Assembly: GCA_938084925.1 (NCBI GenBank)
Contig: CALKFY010000027.1
Location: forward strand, 1-64,000
DNA length: 64,000 nucleotides
From: an uncultured Pseudomonadales bacterium
Lineage (GTDB): Bacteria > Pseudomonadota > Gammaproteobacteria > Pseudomonadales > Balneatricaceae
Reading direction: 5' to 3'
Shown here: positions 1 through 9,686 of the stretch, one piece after another
Numbering within the stretch: position 1 is the first letter of the stretch
Layout: every line of letters starts with the position of its first letter
Notes under the pieces: generated by a model
What the model was told of the DNA's origin: nothing
The model's database searches: none
What the model saw: only the letters and a program-made list of their open reading frames with translations
Program-made: the position numbers and the translations under genes

Positions 1-1056
1 CAGCGTGAGTTGATCATCGGTGACCGTCAGACAGGTAAAACAGCATTAGCTGTTGATGCTATCATCGCTCAGAAAAACACTGGCATTAAGTGTGTGTATG
101 TTGCGATCGGTCAAAAAGCATCAACCATTGCCAACGTAGTACGTAAGTTAGAAGAACACGGTGCGTTAGAAAACACCATCGTGGTTGCTGCTTCTGCATC
201 AGAATCTGCAGCCCTTCAGTACTTAGCACCATATTCTGGTTGTACTATGGGTGAATACTTCCGTGACCGCGGTGAAGATGCGTTAATCATTTATGATGAC
301 TTATCTAAGCAAGCCGTTGCGTATCGTCAGGTTTCATTGCTACTTAAACGTCCTCCTGGTCGTGAAGCATATCCTGGTGACGTATTCTACCTTCACTCGC
401 GTCTACTAGAGCGTGCCGCTCGTGTTAACGCAGACTATGTTGAAAAATATACTAACGGTGAAGTGAAAGGTAAAACAGGTTCATTAACTGCATTGCCTAT
501 CATTGAAACGCAAGCGGGTGACGTATCTGCATTCGTACCAACTAACGTAATCTCAATTACCGATGGTCAGATTTTCTTAGAAACTGACTTGTTTAACTCA
601 GGTATTCGTCCTGCGGTTAATGCTGGTATTTCAGTATCTCGTGTTGGTGGTGCAGCGCAAACCAAAATCATCAAGAAACTTGGTGGTGGTATCCGTTTAG
701 CACTTGCTCAGTATCGTGAATTAGCGGCGTTCTCTCAATTTGCATCAGATCTTGATGATGCAACACGTGCTCAGTTAGAGCATGGTGAGCGTGCGACTGA
801 ATTAATGAAGCAAAACCAATATGCACCTTTATCGGTTGCAGAAACGGCTTTCTCATTGTTCGCGATTGAAAAAGGTTTCCTAAAAGACATTGACTTAACC
901 AAAGTCCTAGACTTTGAAGCGGCACTTCATTCATACATGAATGCAGAGCAAGCTGAACTAGTTAAGACTATCAATGAAACCGGTAACTACAACGACGACA
1001 TTGAGCAACAAATCCATGCAGCGATCACTAAATTTAAAGAGACGCAAACGTGGTAA
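1..1056 (+). CDS. atpA: ATP synthase F1 subunit alpha, 3' part (5' end outside window)
   Basis: Alpha subunit of the F1 sector of the F-type ATP synthase, a regulatory nucleotide-binding subunit of the alpha3beta3 ring on the cytoplasmic side of the inner membrane. The frame is open from base 1 and starts inside the P-loop (GDRQTGKT, about bases 19-42), so roughly the first third of the protein is missing. The visible part includes the [10 protein letters not shown] stretch of the nucleotide-binding core and the helical C-terminal domain typical of AtpA. atpG, atpD and atpC follow on the same strand in the usual operon order. The left end is the window edge, not a truncation of the gene. Confidence 0.97.
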   Translation, partial: QRELIIGDRQTGKTALAVDAIIAQKNTGIKCVYVAIGQKASTIANVVRKLEEHGALENTIVVAASASESAALQYLAPYSGCTMGEYFRDRGEDALIIYDDLSKQAVAYRQVSLLLKRPPGREAYPGDVFYLHSRLLERAARVNADYVEKYTNGEVKGKTGSLTALPIIETQAGDVSAFVPTNVISITDGQIFLETDLFNSGIRPAVNAGISVSRVGGAAQTKIIKKLGGGIRLALAQYRELAAFSQFASDLDDATRAQLEHGERATELMKQNQYAPLSVAETAFSLFAIEKGFLKDIDLTKVLDFEAALHSYMNAEQAELVKTINETGNYNDDIEQQIHAAITKFKETQTW

Positions 1057-1116
1057 TCAATGTGCCTTTACGCGGTAACGTGTAAAGGCTAATCGTTTAG
1101 TAACGGAGAAATAGTC

Positions 1117-1977
1117 ATGGCTAGCGGTAAAGAGATAAAAGGTAAGATTGGGAGTATCAAGAATACTCAAAAAATTACCAGTGCTATGGAAATGATGGCT
1201 GCGTCCAAAATTAAAAAGGCGCAAGACCGGATGGCGGCTACCCGTCCCTACGCACAAAACATGCTAAAAGTGATTGGTCATATTGCCAATGGTAGTTTGG
1301 AATATCGTCATCCTTATATGGAAGAACGTGAAGTCAAGCGCGTTGGTTATATTGTAGTATCGACAGACCGCGGTCTGTGTGGTGGCCTCAACTCAAACGA
1401 GTTCAAGTTGGTTGCCAAAGATGTTGCAAAATGGCAAGAACAAGGTGTTGAGGTTTCCTTTGCAGCACTTGGCAGCAAAGCAGTGGGTTTCTTCTCACGC
1501 TTTGGTGGCAAAGTCCTAGCAGCGGAATCTGGTTTGGGCGACAAGCCAAAATTAGCCGACATCGTGGGCTTGGTTCGCGTGATGTTAGACGCATATGATA
1601 ACGGTGATTTAGATCGCATTTATCTTGTGTATAACCACTTCGAATCTACCATGTCACAGGTACCTGTGGCCAATCAGTTATTACCTTTGCCAAAGTCGGA
1701 AGACGAAGATTTACAGCATCGCTGGGATTATATCTACGAGCCAGATCCAAAAGAAATTTTGGAAACACTCATGGTTCGTTACATTGAATCTCAAGTGTAT
1801 CAAGGGGTTGTTGAGAATGCTGCAGCGGAACAAGCTGCCCGTATGGTGGCAATGAAAGCCGCAACGGATAACGCAGGTAATCTCATCGACGAATTACAAT
1901 TGGTATACAACAAAGCACGTCAAGCGGCAATTACTCAGGAAATCTCTGAGATTGTTGGCGGCGCAGCAGCGGTGTAG
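1117..1977 (+). CDS. atpG: ATP synthase F1 subunit gamma
   Basis: Central rotor stalk of F1, which couples proton flow in Fo to the catalytic alpha3beta3 ring. The 286-residue product has the family's usual length. It carries the conserved N-terminal helix ([20 protein letters not shown]), the [11 protein letters not shown] motif near residue 85, and a C-terminal helix ending in arginine- and alanine-rich residues followed by [14 protein letters not shown]. The ATG is preceded by a good ribosome-binding site (ACGGAG). It sits 60 bases after atpA and 33 bases before atpD. Confidence 0.98.
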   Translation: MASGKEIKGKIGSIKNTQKITSAMEMMAASKIKKAQDRMAATRPYAQNMLKVIGHIANGSLEYRHPYMEEREVKRVGYIVVSTDRGLCGGLNSNEFKLVAKDVAKWQEQGVEVSFAALGSKAVGFFSRFGGKVLAAESGLGDKPKLADIVGLVRVMLDAYDNGDLDRIYLVYNHFESTMSQVPVANQLLPLPKSEDEDLQHRWDYIYEPDPKEILETLMVRYIESQVYQGVVENAAAEQAARMVAMKAATDNAGNLIDELQLVYNKARQAAITQEISEIVGGAAAV

Positions 1978-1998
1978 GCAAGGTTTATTAAGGTTTAA

Positions 1999-3396
<1,398 letters not shown>

Positions 3397-3480
3397 TGCC
3401 TCTTGTCGTAGAAGCCTTGTTGGGTAACCGATAAGACTTCTACGGCTTCTAGGTTAACTAACCCGTAAGAGGAACATAAC

Positions 3481-3906
3481 ATGGCTACTAGCGTACATTG
3501 CGATATCGTAAGCGCAGAAGAAGCAATCTTCTCTGGTGAAGTTGAGTTTGTATCTCTGACTGGCAGCATGGGCGATTTGGGTATTACTCCTGGTCACTCT
3601 CCTCTGCTCAGTGATATCAAGCCTGGCCCTGTGCACATGCGCATGGCATCTGGTGAAGAAGACGTGTTCTACGTATCCGGTGGTTTTTTGGAAGTACAAC
3701 CTCACAAGGTAACTGTACTAGCCGATACCGCTCTACGTGCCCACGATCTAGACGAAGCGAAAGCTGAAGAAGCTAAGCGTGCTGCAGAACAAACTATGGC
3801 GGACCAGTCTGCCGAGTTGGATTATGCAACGGCTGCTTCTCAATTGGCAGAAGCCGCAGCCCAGCTGCGTACTATTCGCCAAATTCGAGCTAAGCTAGGC
3901 AAGTAA
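3481..3906 (+). CDS. atpC: ATP synthase F1 subunit epsilon
   Basis: Small stalk subunit that contacts gamma and inhibits ATP hydrolysis. The 141-residue product has the N-terminal beta-sandwich ([20 protein letters not shown], the [13 protein letters not shown] loop) and a charged, alanine-rich C-terminal helical hairpin. It is the last gene of the atp operon: a strong intrinsic terminator begins 18 bases after the stop. The ATG follows an AGAGGAA ribosome-binding site. Confidence 0.97.
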   Translation: MATSVHCDIVSAEEAIFSGEVEFVSLTGSMGDLGITPGHSPLLSDIKPGPVHMRMASGEEDVFYVSGGFLEVQPHKVTVLADTALRAHDLDEAKAEEAKRAAEQTMADQSAELDYATAASQLAEAAAQLRTIRQIRAKLGK

Positions 3907-3923
3907 GCGTCAAGCTGAATTTT

Positions 3924-3960
3924 AAAAAGGCCCAGTAGGATTACCTACTGGGCCTTTTTT
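3924..3960 (+). terminator. Intrinsic terminator of the atp operon
   Basis: An 11-bp perfect stem (GGCCCAGTAGG at 3929-3939 with CCTACTGGGCC at 3944-3954) encloses the loop ATTA. An A-tract lies on the left and a run of six T on the right. It directly follows atpC. Confidence 0.95.
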
Positions 3961-3966
3961 GTTTAA

Positions 3967-3991
3967 GGGTTCAGACCTCAGGTCTGTTCCC
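3967..3991. repeat. Short palindromic repeat, family A, copy 1
   Basis: Two 12-base arms around a single C; the arms pair at 10 of 12 positions. The core AGACCTCAGGTCT is shared with the copy at 40848-40872, whose outer arms read GGGGTCAG. It lies between the atp terminator and the glmU promoter. Confidence 0.7.
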
Positions 3992-4055
3992 ACCCAAATC
4001 TTGCCTTATTAAAACGTCATCTAGGTATAAGAATTGTTCTTAATATTTATCTTGG

Positions 4056-4086
4056 TTGTCGCTTCAAGGGGAACTTAGTCTATAAT
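4056..4086 (+). promoter_or_regulatory. Possible sigma-70 promoter for glmU-glmS
   Basis: A consensus -10 box TATAAT at 4081-4086 lies 60 bases upstream of glmU. The best -35 candidate is TTGTCG at 4056-4061, but the 19-base spacing is long, so only the -10 is convincing. Confidence 0.45.
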
Positions 4087-4145
4087 TGGCATCTAAGTAT
4101 TAGCCCTGAACATATCAGTCGCACTCAGTAAAAAAGGATCCGTTA

Positions 4146-5513
4146 ATGTCTGTGGAAGCAATCATTTTAGCCGCCGGCCAAGGCACGCGTATGCGTTCGA
4201 AATTGCCCAAGGTATTGCACACATTAGCCGGTAAACCCTTAGTTACACGTTTAGCTGAGACCACCGCAAGTCTAGACCTGAAAGGCCTGCATGTGGTGGT
4301 GGGTCATGCCGCCGATCAAGTTAGCGCTGCCGTCAGTCACCTAGGCGCCCAGTGCCACTTTCAAGCCGACCAAAAGGGCACAGGTCACGCCTTTGGCATT
4401 GCTAGCGAGCATGTAGATAATGACTCAATTTTATTACTAATGTATGCCGACAGCCCGCTTATCCCTGCCGATGTTATGCAGCAGATGGTGGACCACGCCC
4501 AACAAGACAAACTCGTCATGCTAACGGTTACCCTAGATGATCCCACAGGCTTTGGTCGCATCGTGCGTAACGACAACCATCAAGTACAAGCCATCGTCGA
4601 GCACAAGGATGCTAGCCCAGAACAGTTGGCCATTGGCGAAATCAATACCGGTGTTTATGCCCTGCCTGCTAAGCGTTTAAAAGAATGGTTACCACGCTTG
4701 GACACCAACAATGCCCAAGGCGAGCTCTATGTCACAGACATAGTGGAATTTGCTGTTACCGATGGTGTCGACATCGAGGTAGTTCAACCTCAATACGTCG
4801 AGCAAGCACTTGGTGTCAATGATCGTATCCAACTTGCCGAACTAGAACGCTGGTACCAGCAGTTTCAAGCTACAGAGTTGATGCGTAACGGCGTACAAGT
4901 TGCCGACCCTACGCGCATTGATGTGCGTGGTGAACTAACCTGTGGCCAAGATATCACTATTGATATCAATTGTGTATTCGAAGGCCAAGTAAGCTTAGGC
5001 GATGATGTGTTTATCGGCCCCAACTGCACCATCAAAGACGCCAGTGTTGGCGCTGGCACAGTGATCAAAGCCAATAGCGTAATCGAAGGCGCAGTGATTG
5101 GCGAGCAATGCGATATAGGTCCTTTTGCCCGCCTACGTCCAGGCTCTGAACTAGCCAACAAGGCGAAAGTGGGTAACTTTGTAGAAACCAAAAAAACCTA
5201 TCTAGGTGAAGGCTCCAAAGCCAACCATTTCACCTACCTAGGTGATACGGTCGTGGGCCAAGGCGTTAACATTGGTGCTGGTACCATTACCTGCAACTAC
5301 GACGGCGTAAACAAATTCCAAACCAACATCGAAGATGGCGTATTTGTTGGTTCTAATTCATCACTAGTAGCACCTGTGACTATCGGTAGCGGTGCTACTG
5401 TCGGAGCCGGTTCTACAGTAACCAAAGACGTACCGGCAGATAGCTTGGCCGTGGCCCGTGGTAAACAACGTAATATGGCTGCTTGGACTAAACCAAGTAA
5501 ACTAGCCAAGTAA
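4146..5513 (+). CDS. glmU: Bifunctional UDP-N-acetylglucosamine pyrophosphorylase / glucosamine-1-phosphate N-acetyltransferase
   Basis: Makes UDP-GlcNAc, the precursor of peptidoglycan and lipopolysaccharide, in two steps in the cytosol. The N-terminal half is the uridylyltransferase with the signature LAAGQGTRMRSKLPK (residues 7-21). The C-terminal half, from about residue 255, is the left-handed beta-helix acetyltransferase made of hexapeptide repeats, with the conserved LRPGSELANKAKVGNFVE and NHFTYLGD segments. The length (455) is normal. glmS follows 20 bases later, so the two hexosamine genes form one operon. Confidence 0.98.
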   Translation: MSVEAIILAAGQGTRMRSKLPKVLHTLAGKPLVTRLAETTASLDLKGLHVVVGHAADQVSAAVSHLGAQCHFQADQKGTGHAFGIASEHVDNDSILLLMYADSPLIPADVMQQMVDHAQQDKLVMLTVTLDDPTGFGRIVRNDNHQVQAIVEHKDASPEQLAIGEINTGVYALPAKRLKEWLPRLDTNNAQGELYVTDIVEFAVTDGVDIEVVQPQYVEQALGVNDRIQLAELERWYQQFQATELMRNGVQVADPTRIDVRGELTCGQDITIDINCVFEGQVSLGDDVFIGPNCTIKDASVGAGTVIKANSVIEGAVIGEQCDIGPFARLRPGSELANKAKVGNFVETKKTYLGEGSKANHFTYLGDTVVGQGVNIGAGTITCNYDGVNKFQTNIEDGVFVGSNSSLVAPVTIGSGATVGAGSTVTKDVPADSLAVARGKQRNMAAWTKPSKLAK

Positions 5514-5533
5514 GAATAAAGTAAGGGACGCTT

Positions 5534-7360
5534 ATGTGTGGCATTGTTGGCGCTATCGCGCAACGTAACGTAGCAGGCATTCTTATTGAAGGCCTCAATC
5601 GTCTGGAATACCGTGGCTATGATTCTGCAGGGTTAGCCCTATTTGCCGATGAGCAAATTCAACGTCTACGTCGTGCTGGTAAAGTTGCACAGTTGCAGCG
5701 AGCCATCGATGAACAACCTATTTCGGGCAGTCTTGGTATTGCCCATACTCGTTGGGCCACCCATGGTGTGCCAAACGAAAACAATGCCCACCCACATTTT
5801 TCCCATGATGACGATGTCGCCGTAGTTCACAACGGCATCATTACCAACTTTGAGCCTATCAAGCAGTCCCTAATTGATACAGGCTATGGCTTTGCCTCAG
5901 ATACAGATACGGAAGTAATTGCCCACCTAATCCATTCCTATCGCACTAAAGGTATGGACCTGCGCCATGCTGTACAAGAAGCTGTTGCCCAGTGCGAAGG
6001 TGCTTATGCCTTAGGTGTTATTGATCGTACAGAGCCAGATAAACTGATAACCGCTCGTAAAGGTAGCCCCCTAGTGGTTGGTGTTGGCCAGGAAGAAAAT
6101 TACATTGCCTCGGATCAGTTGGCGCTATTACAAGTTACAGATCGCTTCATGTTTTTGGAAGAAGGCGACGTTGCGCAGTTACAACTGGATAGTATTCAAG
6201 TGTGGGACGTTGCTGGCGAACCAGTAGAACGCGAAGTAGTTCGTTACGAACACGGTGACCAGTCTAGCGACAAGGGTCAATATAAGCACTACATGGCTAA
6301 AGAGATTCATGAACAGCCTAAAGTCATCGGTGATATTATCAGTGACCGTAGTGATCTGCATGGTGAAGTTCATATTCCGTTAGACGCCGATGCTATTGCT
6401 AAGCTAGAGCAAGCGTCACAAGTTTTGATTATTGCCTGTGGCACGTCCTATTATGCGGGTATGGTGGCGCGCTATTGGATCGAATCCTTGGCAGGTGTTT
6501 CTTGTCAGGTCGAAATAGCTAGCGAGTTTCGTTATCGTAACCCTGTGGTTGCCCCAGGTACCTTGTTTGTTACCCTATCGCAGTCAGGGGAGACCGCGGA
6601 TACCTTGGCCGCCTTACGCCATGTTGACAAAAGTAAGCTGGTTGCTGCCATGACTATCTGCAACGTGTCATCAAGCAGTATGGTGCGTGAGTCCGATTTT
6701 GCTTTGTTAACCCAAGCTGGCCCAGAGATTGGTGTGGCTTCTACCAAGGCCTTTACCACCCAATTACTGGCCCTGTTGCAGCTTACGCTAACATTAGCTA
6801 AAACACGTACTACACAAGATACGACAGGCATCATGCAAGCACTACAAAGCCTGCCGAGTTTATTAAACCAAGTGGTGCAGTACGAAGATAAGATTGAACA
6901 ATTGGCAGAACGCTTTGCCGATAAAAATCACGCCCTATTCCTTGGCCGCGGTGCCCTCTTCCCTATTGCTATGGAAGGCGCCTTAAAGCTGAAAGAAATA
7001 TCCTACATCCACGCCGAAGCCTACCCGGCTGGTGAGCTAAAGCACGGCCCGTTAGCGTTAGTCGATGCCGAAATGCCAGTGGTTGTGGTGGCCCCTAATG
7101 ATGACCTGCTCGACAAGCTAAAAGCCAACATGCAGGAAGTACGTGCTCGTGGTGGCGAACTCTTCGTATTTGCCGACTCCAAGGCCACCTTGGCGGCCGA
7201 CGACGCCACTCACATCATTGCTTTGCCAGAGGTGCATGAGTTATTGGCTCCCATTCTGTATACCATCCCACTACAGCTACTGTCTTATCACGTTGCTTTG
7301 ATAAAAGGCACCGACGTGGACCAACCAAGAAACTTGGCTAAATCCGTCACGGTGGAGTGA
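5534..7360 (+). CDS. glmS: Glutamine--fructose-6-phosphate aminotransferase (isomerizing)
   Basis: First enzyme of hexosamine synthesis: fructose-6-phosphate plus glutamine gives glucosamine-6-phosphate. The 608 residues have the N-terminal nucleophile Cys2 (MCGIVGA), the class II glutaminase domain, and two SIS sugar-isomerase domains (LSQSGETADT near residue 350; EGALKLKEISYIHAEAY near residue 485). The protein ends in LAKSVTVE. The last codons (TCC GTC ACG GTG GAG TGA) are the left attachment site of the integrated element. An in-frame near-copy of them (TCC ATT ACG GTG GAG TAG) sits at 17196-17213. No ribozyme is visible upstream. Confidence 0.98.
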   Translation: MCGIVGAIAQRNVAGILIEGLNRLEYRGYDSAGLALFADEQIQRLRRAGKVAQLQRAIDEQPISGSLGIAHTRWATHGVPNENNAHPHFSHDDDVAVVHNGIITNFEPIKQSLIDTGYGFASDTDTEVIAHLIHSYRTKGMDLRHAVQEAVAQCEGAYALGVIDRTEPDKLITARKGSPLVVGVGQEENYIASDQLALLQVTDRFMFLEEGDVAQLQLDSIQVWDVAGEPVEREVVRYEHGDQSSDKGQYKHYMAKEIHEQPKVIGDIISDRSDLHGEVHIPLDADAIAKLEQASQVLIIACGTSYYAGMVARYWIESLAGVSCQVEIASEFRYRNPVVAPGTLFVTLSQSGETADTLAALRHVDKSKLVAAMTICNVSSSSMVRESDFALLTQAGPEIGVASTKAFTTQLLALLQLTLTLAKTRTTQDTTGIMQALQSLPSLLNQVVQYEDKIEQLAERFADKNHALFLGRGALFPIAMEGALKLKEISYIHAEAYPAGELKHGPLALVDAEMPVVVVAPNDDLLDKLKANMQEVRARGGELFVFADSKATLAADDATHIIALPEVHELLAPILYTIPLQLLSYHVALIKGTDVDQPRNLAKSVTVE

Positions 7361-7375
7361 ACCCATTTGTACACA
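7341..7375. other. attL of the glmS-linked element
   Basis: The left half is the chromosomal half-site (end of glmS, AATCCGTCA at 7341-7349). The right half is the element arm starting at C7350 and ending with TTTGTACACA (7366-7375). The shared core ACGGTGGAGT is 7349-7358. The element arm supplies the present glmS stop codon TGA. Confidence 0.8.
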
Positions 7376-7451
7376 TCATCTAAACTTAGTTTTTAGATCG
7401 ATTATTCACACTAACTTAACCTGCGAAGCAATCTATGATTCTGAGACTGAT

Positions 7452-7757
7452 TACCGCCTCAGAATCATTTCAGCGTTAAAGAAAAGGCGCTATACCAACC
7501 CCCAAATAGCAGCGATCTTAAATGGCTGCTCTCTCCCTACCCCTACTGGCAAATCGTACAATGGCAAGCTTGTATGGGCGACTTATAAAAAACACTGTGA
7601 CAAGCTTCAAAGAAAATATCTGCAGCAAACGAGTGTCCCTCAGATAACGTCGTTGGCTGTAAAGCAATATGGAAATTGGTTTGCTAAAGAATCACGTATC
7701 AATGATATAAAAGCCTGGCATAGCCTTATTATTAAAATATGGAATGAGAATTCATGA
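7452..7757 (+). pseudogene. Recombinase-like reading frame without a normal start codon
   Basis: An open frame here reads as convincing protein (YRLRIISALKKRRYTNPQIA, then ILNGC, PTPTGKSYNGKLVW, and a C-terminus ending KIWNENS), yet it has no in-frame ATG or GTG. The frame stays open back into the end of glmS. The IA-x2-LN...P-x-G-x-W pattern resembles the small helical DNA-binding segment seen after the catalytic domain of serine recombinases. An out-of-frame ATG at 7435 opens 14 codons that stop at 7479, so one lost or gained base could have split a gene. The stop codon overlaps the ATG of the next gene (ATGA), which implies translational coupling. It may be a remnant left by insertion at glmS or a gene with a rare start; I cannot decide. 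Confidence 0.5.
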
Positions 7758-8353
7758 CACTAAATTACCCAAGACAAATGACAGGAGAAGACTATGTTAA
7801 AGCAACCTTACCAGCGGTTACTAAACTATATGAGGCGATTAATAGCGAACTCGAGCGTTTAGAGTTTGCAAAAGTAGCCTATGGAAAGCTACTGACTATT
7901 CAGGATCAAGAATTTTCACGGCACGAGCTGAATGATGATTCTGATGAAATTAAGCTTATGCATACTCATGCTCAGTTACAGGAAACACGGATGACTCTTG
8001 CGATACTTGATCATTCTGTTGAAGCATTGGCAGGTGCAATTTTACAGATAGCTAAGCAAGGCATCTCGATGCTACTTGAAGGTAAAACCCGATTCGAGTC
8101 TGGCCCACTGATCGGAGGGCAACACCTTTCAGCCATAATCTGGCATGCTAGGAACCAAGCAATGCACTGGGAAGAAGGGTTACCTACTAACAAACAAACG
8201 ATGGCATGTTTCCAACTTTTAGCAGAGGAATTTGGTGAGGAGTTCGATCTTAGTACTAGTGATAGAAATTGTGCTTTAGGCATAATGCAGCTTTTGGGGT
8301 GTCATGGCCCTTCTGACTATACGACTATAATGGGGCGGATCGTACCAAAGTAA
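7754..8353 (+). CDS. Protein of unknown function with a HEPN-like RNxxxH motif
   Basis: 199 residues, predicted cytosolic and mostly helical, with no signal peptide or membrane segment. I do not recognise the family. The clearest feature is ARNQAMHW at residues 132-139: Arg133-Asn134-x3-His138 matches the R-x4-6-H motif of HEPN domains, many of which are RNases in toxin or defence systems. It lies at the end of a predicted helix (LSAIIWHARNQAMHW), as expected for HEPN. The start overlaps the stop of the preceding frame by ATGA. No antitoxin-like partner is obvious; a further 215 A+T-rich bases separate it from the tyrosine recombinase. Function by motif is an inference. Confidence 0.65.
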   Translation: MTLNYPRQMTGEDYVKATLPAVTKLYEAINSELERLEFAKVAYGKLLTIQDQEFSRHELNDDSDEIKLMHTHAQLQETRMTLAILDHSVEALAGAILQIAKQGISMLLEGKTRFESGPLIGGQHLSAIIWHARNQAMHWEEGLPTNKQTMACFQLLAEEFGEEFDLSTSDRNCALGIMQLLGCHGPSDYTTIMGRIVPK

Positions 8354-8548
8354 TGTATTTAGAAGTATATAATCCACCACTGACAATTAATGCAATGTTC
8401 AATCCTAGTAAGACCACGAACGCCCATTCAGTAAATCTGACAAAACAGCATCAGGAGTTGATTATATTTTGTAAATTATATAATCAGTTCGCATAACTGA
8501 TTGATATATATACATTTAATATTTCACGCGTAAGGGTCATCAAATCAG

Positions 8549-8590
8549 ACTCGTTATATCATAATGCCATGATACTAATTTATAACGAGT
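8549..8590. repeat. Nested inverted repeats upstream of the tyrosine recombinase
   Basis: A perfect 10-bp inverted repeat, ACTCGTTATA (8549-8558) and TATAACGAGT (8581-8590), is separated by 22 bases. Inside it lies a second perfect dyad, TATCAT (8557-8562) and ATGATA (8569-8574), with 6 bases between. The inner dyad has the geometry of a tyrosine-recombinase core site (two inverted arms around 6-8 bp). It could equally be an operator, because it sits in the leader of the recombinase gene. Confidence 0.65.
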
Positions 8591-8598
8591 CACAATGT

Positions 8599-9186
8599 AT
8601 GAGTTTAGGGAAGCAAGCCAAAACCCTCACGGCCAATCAAATTACTTATATTTCGCAATTTCTTCAGTCTGGCAGGAATGGACAGCGCAATCAGCTTATC
8701 TTTTTGCTCTCAGTGAAGGCGGGGCTAAGAGCAAAAGAAATCGCTAATCTAAAATGGGCAATGATACTAACGCAGGAAAACGAACTGTCAGACACCATCA
8801 AATTAACTAATGACGCTGCTAAGGGCAATTCAGGCAGGATGATACCTATCAATAAAGATTTGCTACGTTGCCTTAAAGGCTACCAGCAGCAAGCCAAATG
8901 GAAACAGCCTAATAACTACGTGATCCAGACTGAGCGTGCAAAGCACACCAGCGCACAAGCTATCGTTAACATGTTTAGCCAATGGTATGAGCGACTTGGT
9001 TATGTTGGTTGTTCATCTCACTCTGGAAGGAGGACTTTTATAACCAATGCATCAAGAAAGATTAGTTTGGTTGGCGGCTCACTTCGCGACGTACAAATTT
9101 TAGCGGGACACAGAAACCTACAAACGACGCAACGCTATATTGAGCAGAATAGTGAAAGCCAGAAGAAGGTTGTGGAATTAATTTAA
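8599..9186 (+). CDS. Short tyrosine recombinase / phage integrase family protein
   Basis: DNA breaking-rejoining enzyme. The full catalytic set is visible. Counting from the upstream ATG at 8569, these are R54 (GLRAKEI), K85 (AAKGNSGR), H151-x2-R154 (HSGRRTF), H181 (LAGHRNLQTTQRY) and the nucleophile Y190. I prefer the ATG at 8599 (MSLGKQAK), since the first ten codons would overlap the inverted repeat at 8549-8590; neither start has a strong ribosome-binding site. At about 195 residues it is nearly all catalytic domain and lacks most of the arm-binding region, like FimB/FimE or XerC-type minimal recombinases. Its stop overlaps the tail of the convergent XRE gene by four bases. The element's ends look like serine-recombinase sites, so this enzyme probably has another role, such as inversion, excision aid or dimer resolution. 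Confidence 0.88.
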   Translation: MSLGKQAKTLTANQITYISQFLQSGRNGQRNQLIFLLSVKAGLRAKEIANLKWAMILTQENELSDTIKLTNDAAKGNSGRMIPINKDLLRCLKGYQQQAKWKQPNNYVIQTERAKHTSAQAIVNMFSQWYERLGYVGCSSHSGRRTFITNASRKISLVGGSLRDVQILAGHRNLQTTQRYIEQNSESQKKVVELI

Positions 9187-9440
9187 TTAAACGGCTTGGC
9201 ATCATCAGCAGACAAATACCGGGTGATAAATTCCAGCGGCGAATATCCAAGACACTGAAGTACCATCACCAATTCAACAATATCAACCTTCCGCTCGCCA
9301 TTTTCAATTTTGGATACATAGCTTTGGTGCATACCTAGCTTATCTGCTAGCTCGGACTGCTTTAAACCAGATTCTACGCGCACTTGCTTTAATAGGGTAC
9401 GAAAACGTTCACGGTCTTTAGACCAAACCGACTTTTCCAT
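9183..9440 (-). CDS. XRE-family transcriptional regulator
   Basis: An 85-residue DNA-binding protein with a single Cro/CI-type helix-turn-helix: LKQVRVESGLKQSELADKLG, then the recognition helix QSYVSKIENGERKVD (residues about 15-50). The C-terminal tail is short and has no sensor domain. It is transcribed toward the tyrosine recombinase and away from the inverse-autotransporter pair. The palindrome TATCC-N7-GGATA at 9493-9509, 53 bases before its start, is a likely operator, so it probably controls itself and perhaps the divergent secretion genes. Confidence 0.88.
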   Translation of the reverse strand: MEKSVWSKDRERFRTLLKQVRVESGLKQSELADKLGMHQSYVSKIENGERKVDIVELVMVLQCLGYSPLEFITRYLSADDAKPFN

Positions 9441-9491
9441 TGTTTGAAACAGGTTAGATTATTTGCTGCTCATTAAAACAACAAAATGAAT

Positions 9492-9510
9492 ATATCCCGT
9501 TTGCGGATAT
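9492..9510. promoter_or_regulatory. Probable operator for the XRE regulator
   Basis: ATATCC (9492-9497) and GGATAT (9505-9510) form a perfect dyad around CGTTTGC. It resembles the HipB operator (TATCC-N8-GGATA) but with a 7-base spacer. A second, weaker dyad ATTGA/TCAAT lies at 9524-9539. Both sit between the divergent XRE gene and the inverse autotransporter. Confidence 0.55.
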
Positions 9511-9615
9511 TATGATAAATTAGATTGAATCAGATCAATATGGCAAGCAAATCACCCTGAGTAAGGTCAATTAACTACGATCAAGTTGTAGATAGCTATA
9601 TTTAAATAATGTAAA

Positions 9616-9668
9616 GTTCCCTGTAGGGAACAATATCAGGCAAAGGACCAGCCTGTTGCAACCGGTCC
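9616..9668 (+). promoter_or_regulatory. Leader palindromes before the inverse autotransporter gene
   Basis: GTTCCC-TGTA-GGGAAC (9616-9631) is a perfect hairpin or operator dyad. GGACC (9645-9649) pairs with GGTCC (9664-9668) just before the ribosome-binding site AAAAGGA. No run of T follows, so these are more likely operator or leader structures than terminators. Confidence 0.45.
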
Positions 9669-9686
9669 GCTTTAAAAGGAATTTAT

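Noticed and set aside
5514..5533. glmS ribozyme riboswitch
   Set aside because: Only 20 bases separate glmU and glmS, too short for the ribozyme, which is a Gram-positive feature.
7340..7400. Tn7 or Tn7-like insertion at attTn7
   Set aside because: The position beside glmS fits, but no TnsA-E genes, no Tn7-type end repeats and no simple 5-bp duplication are seen. The ends instead form a serine-integrase type palindrome.
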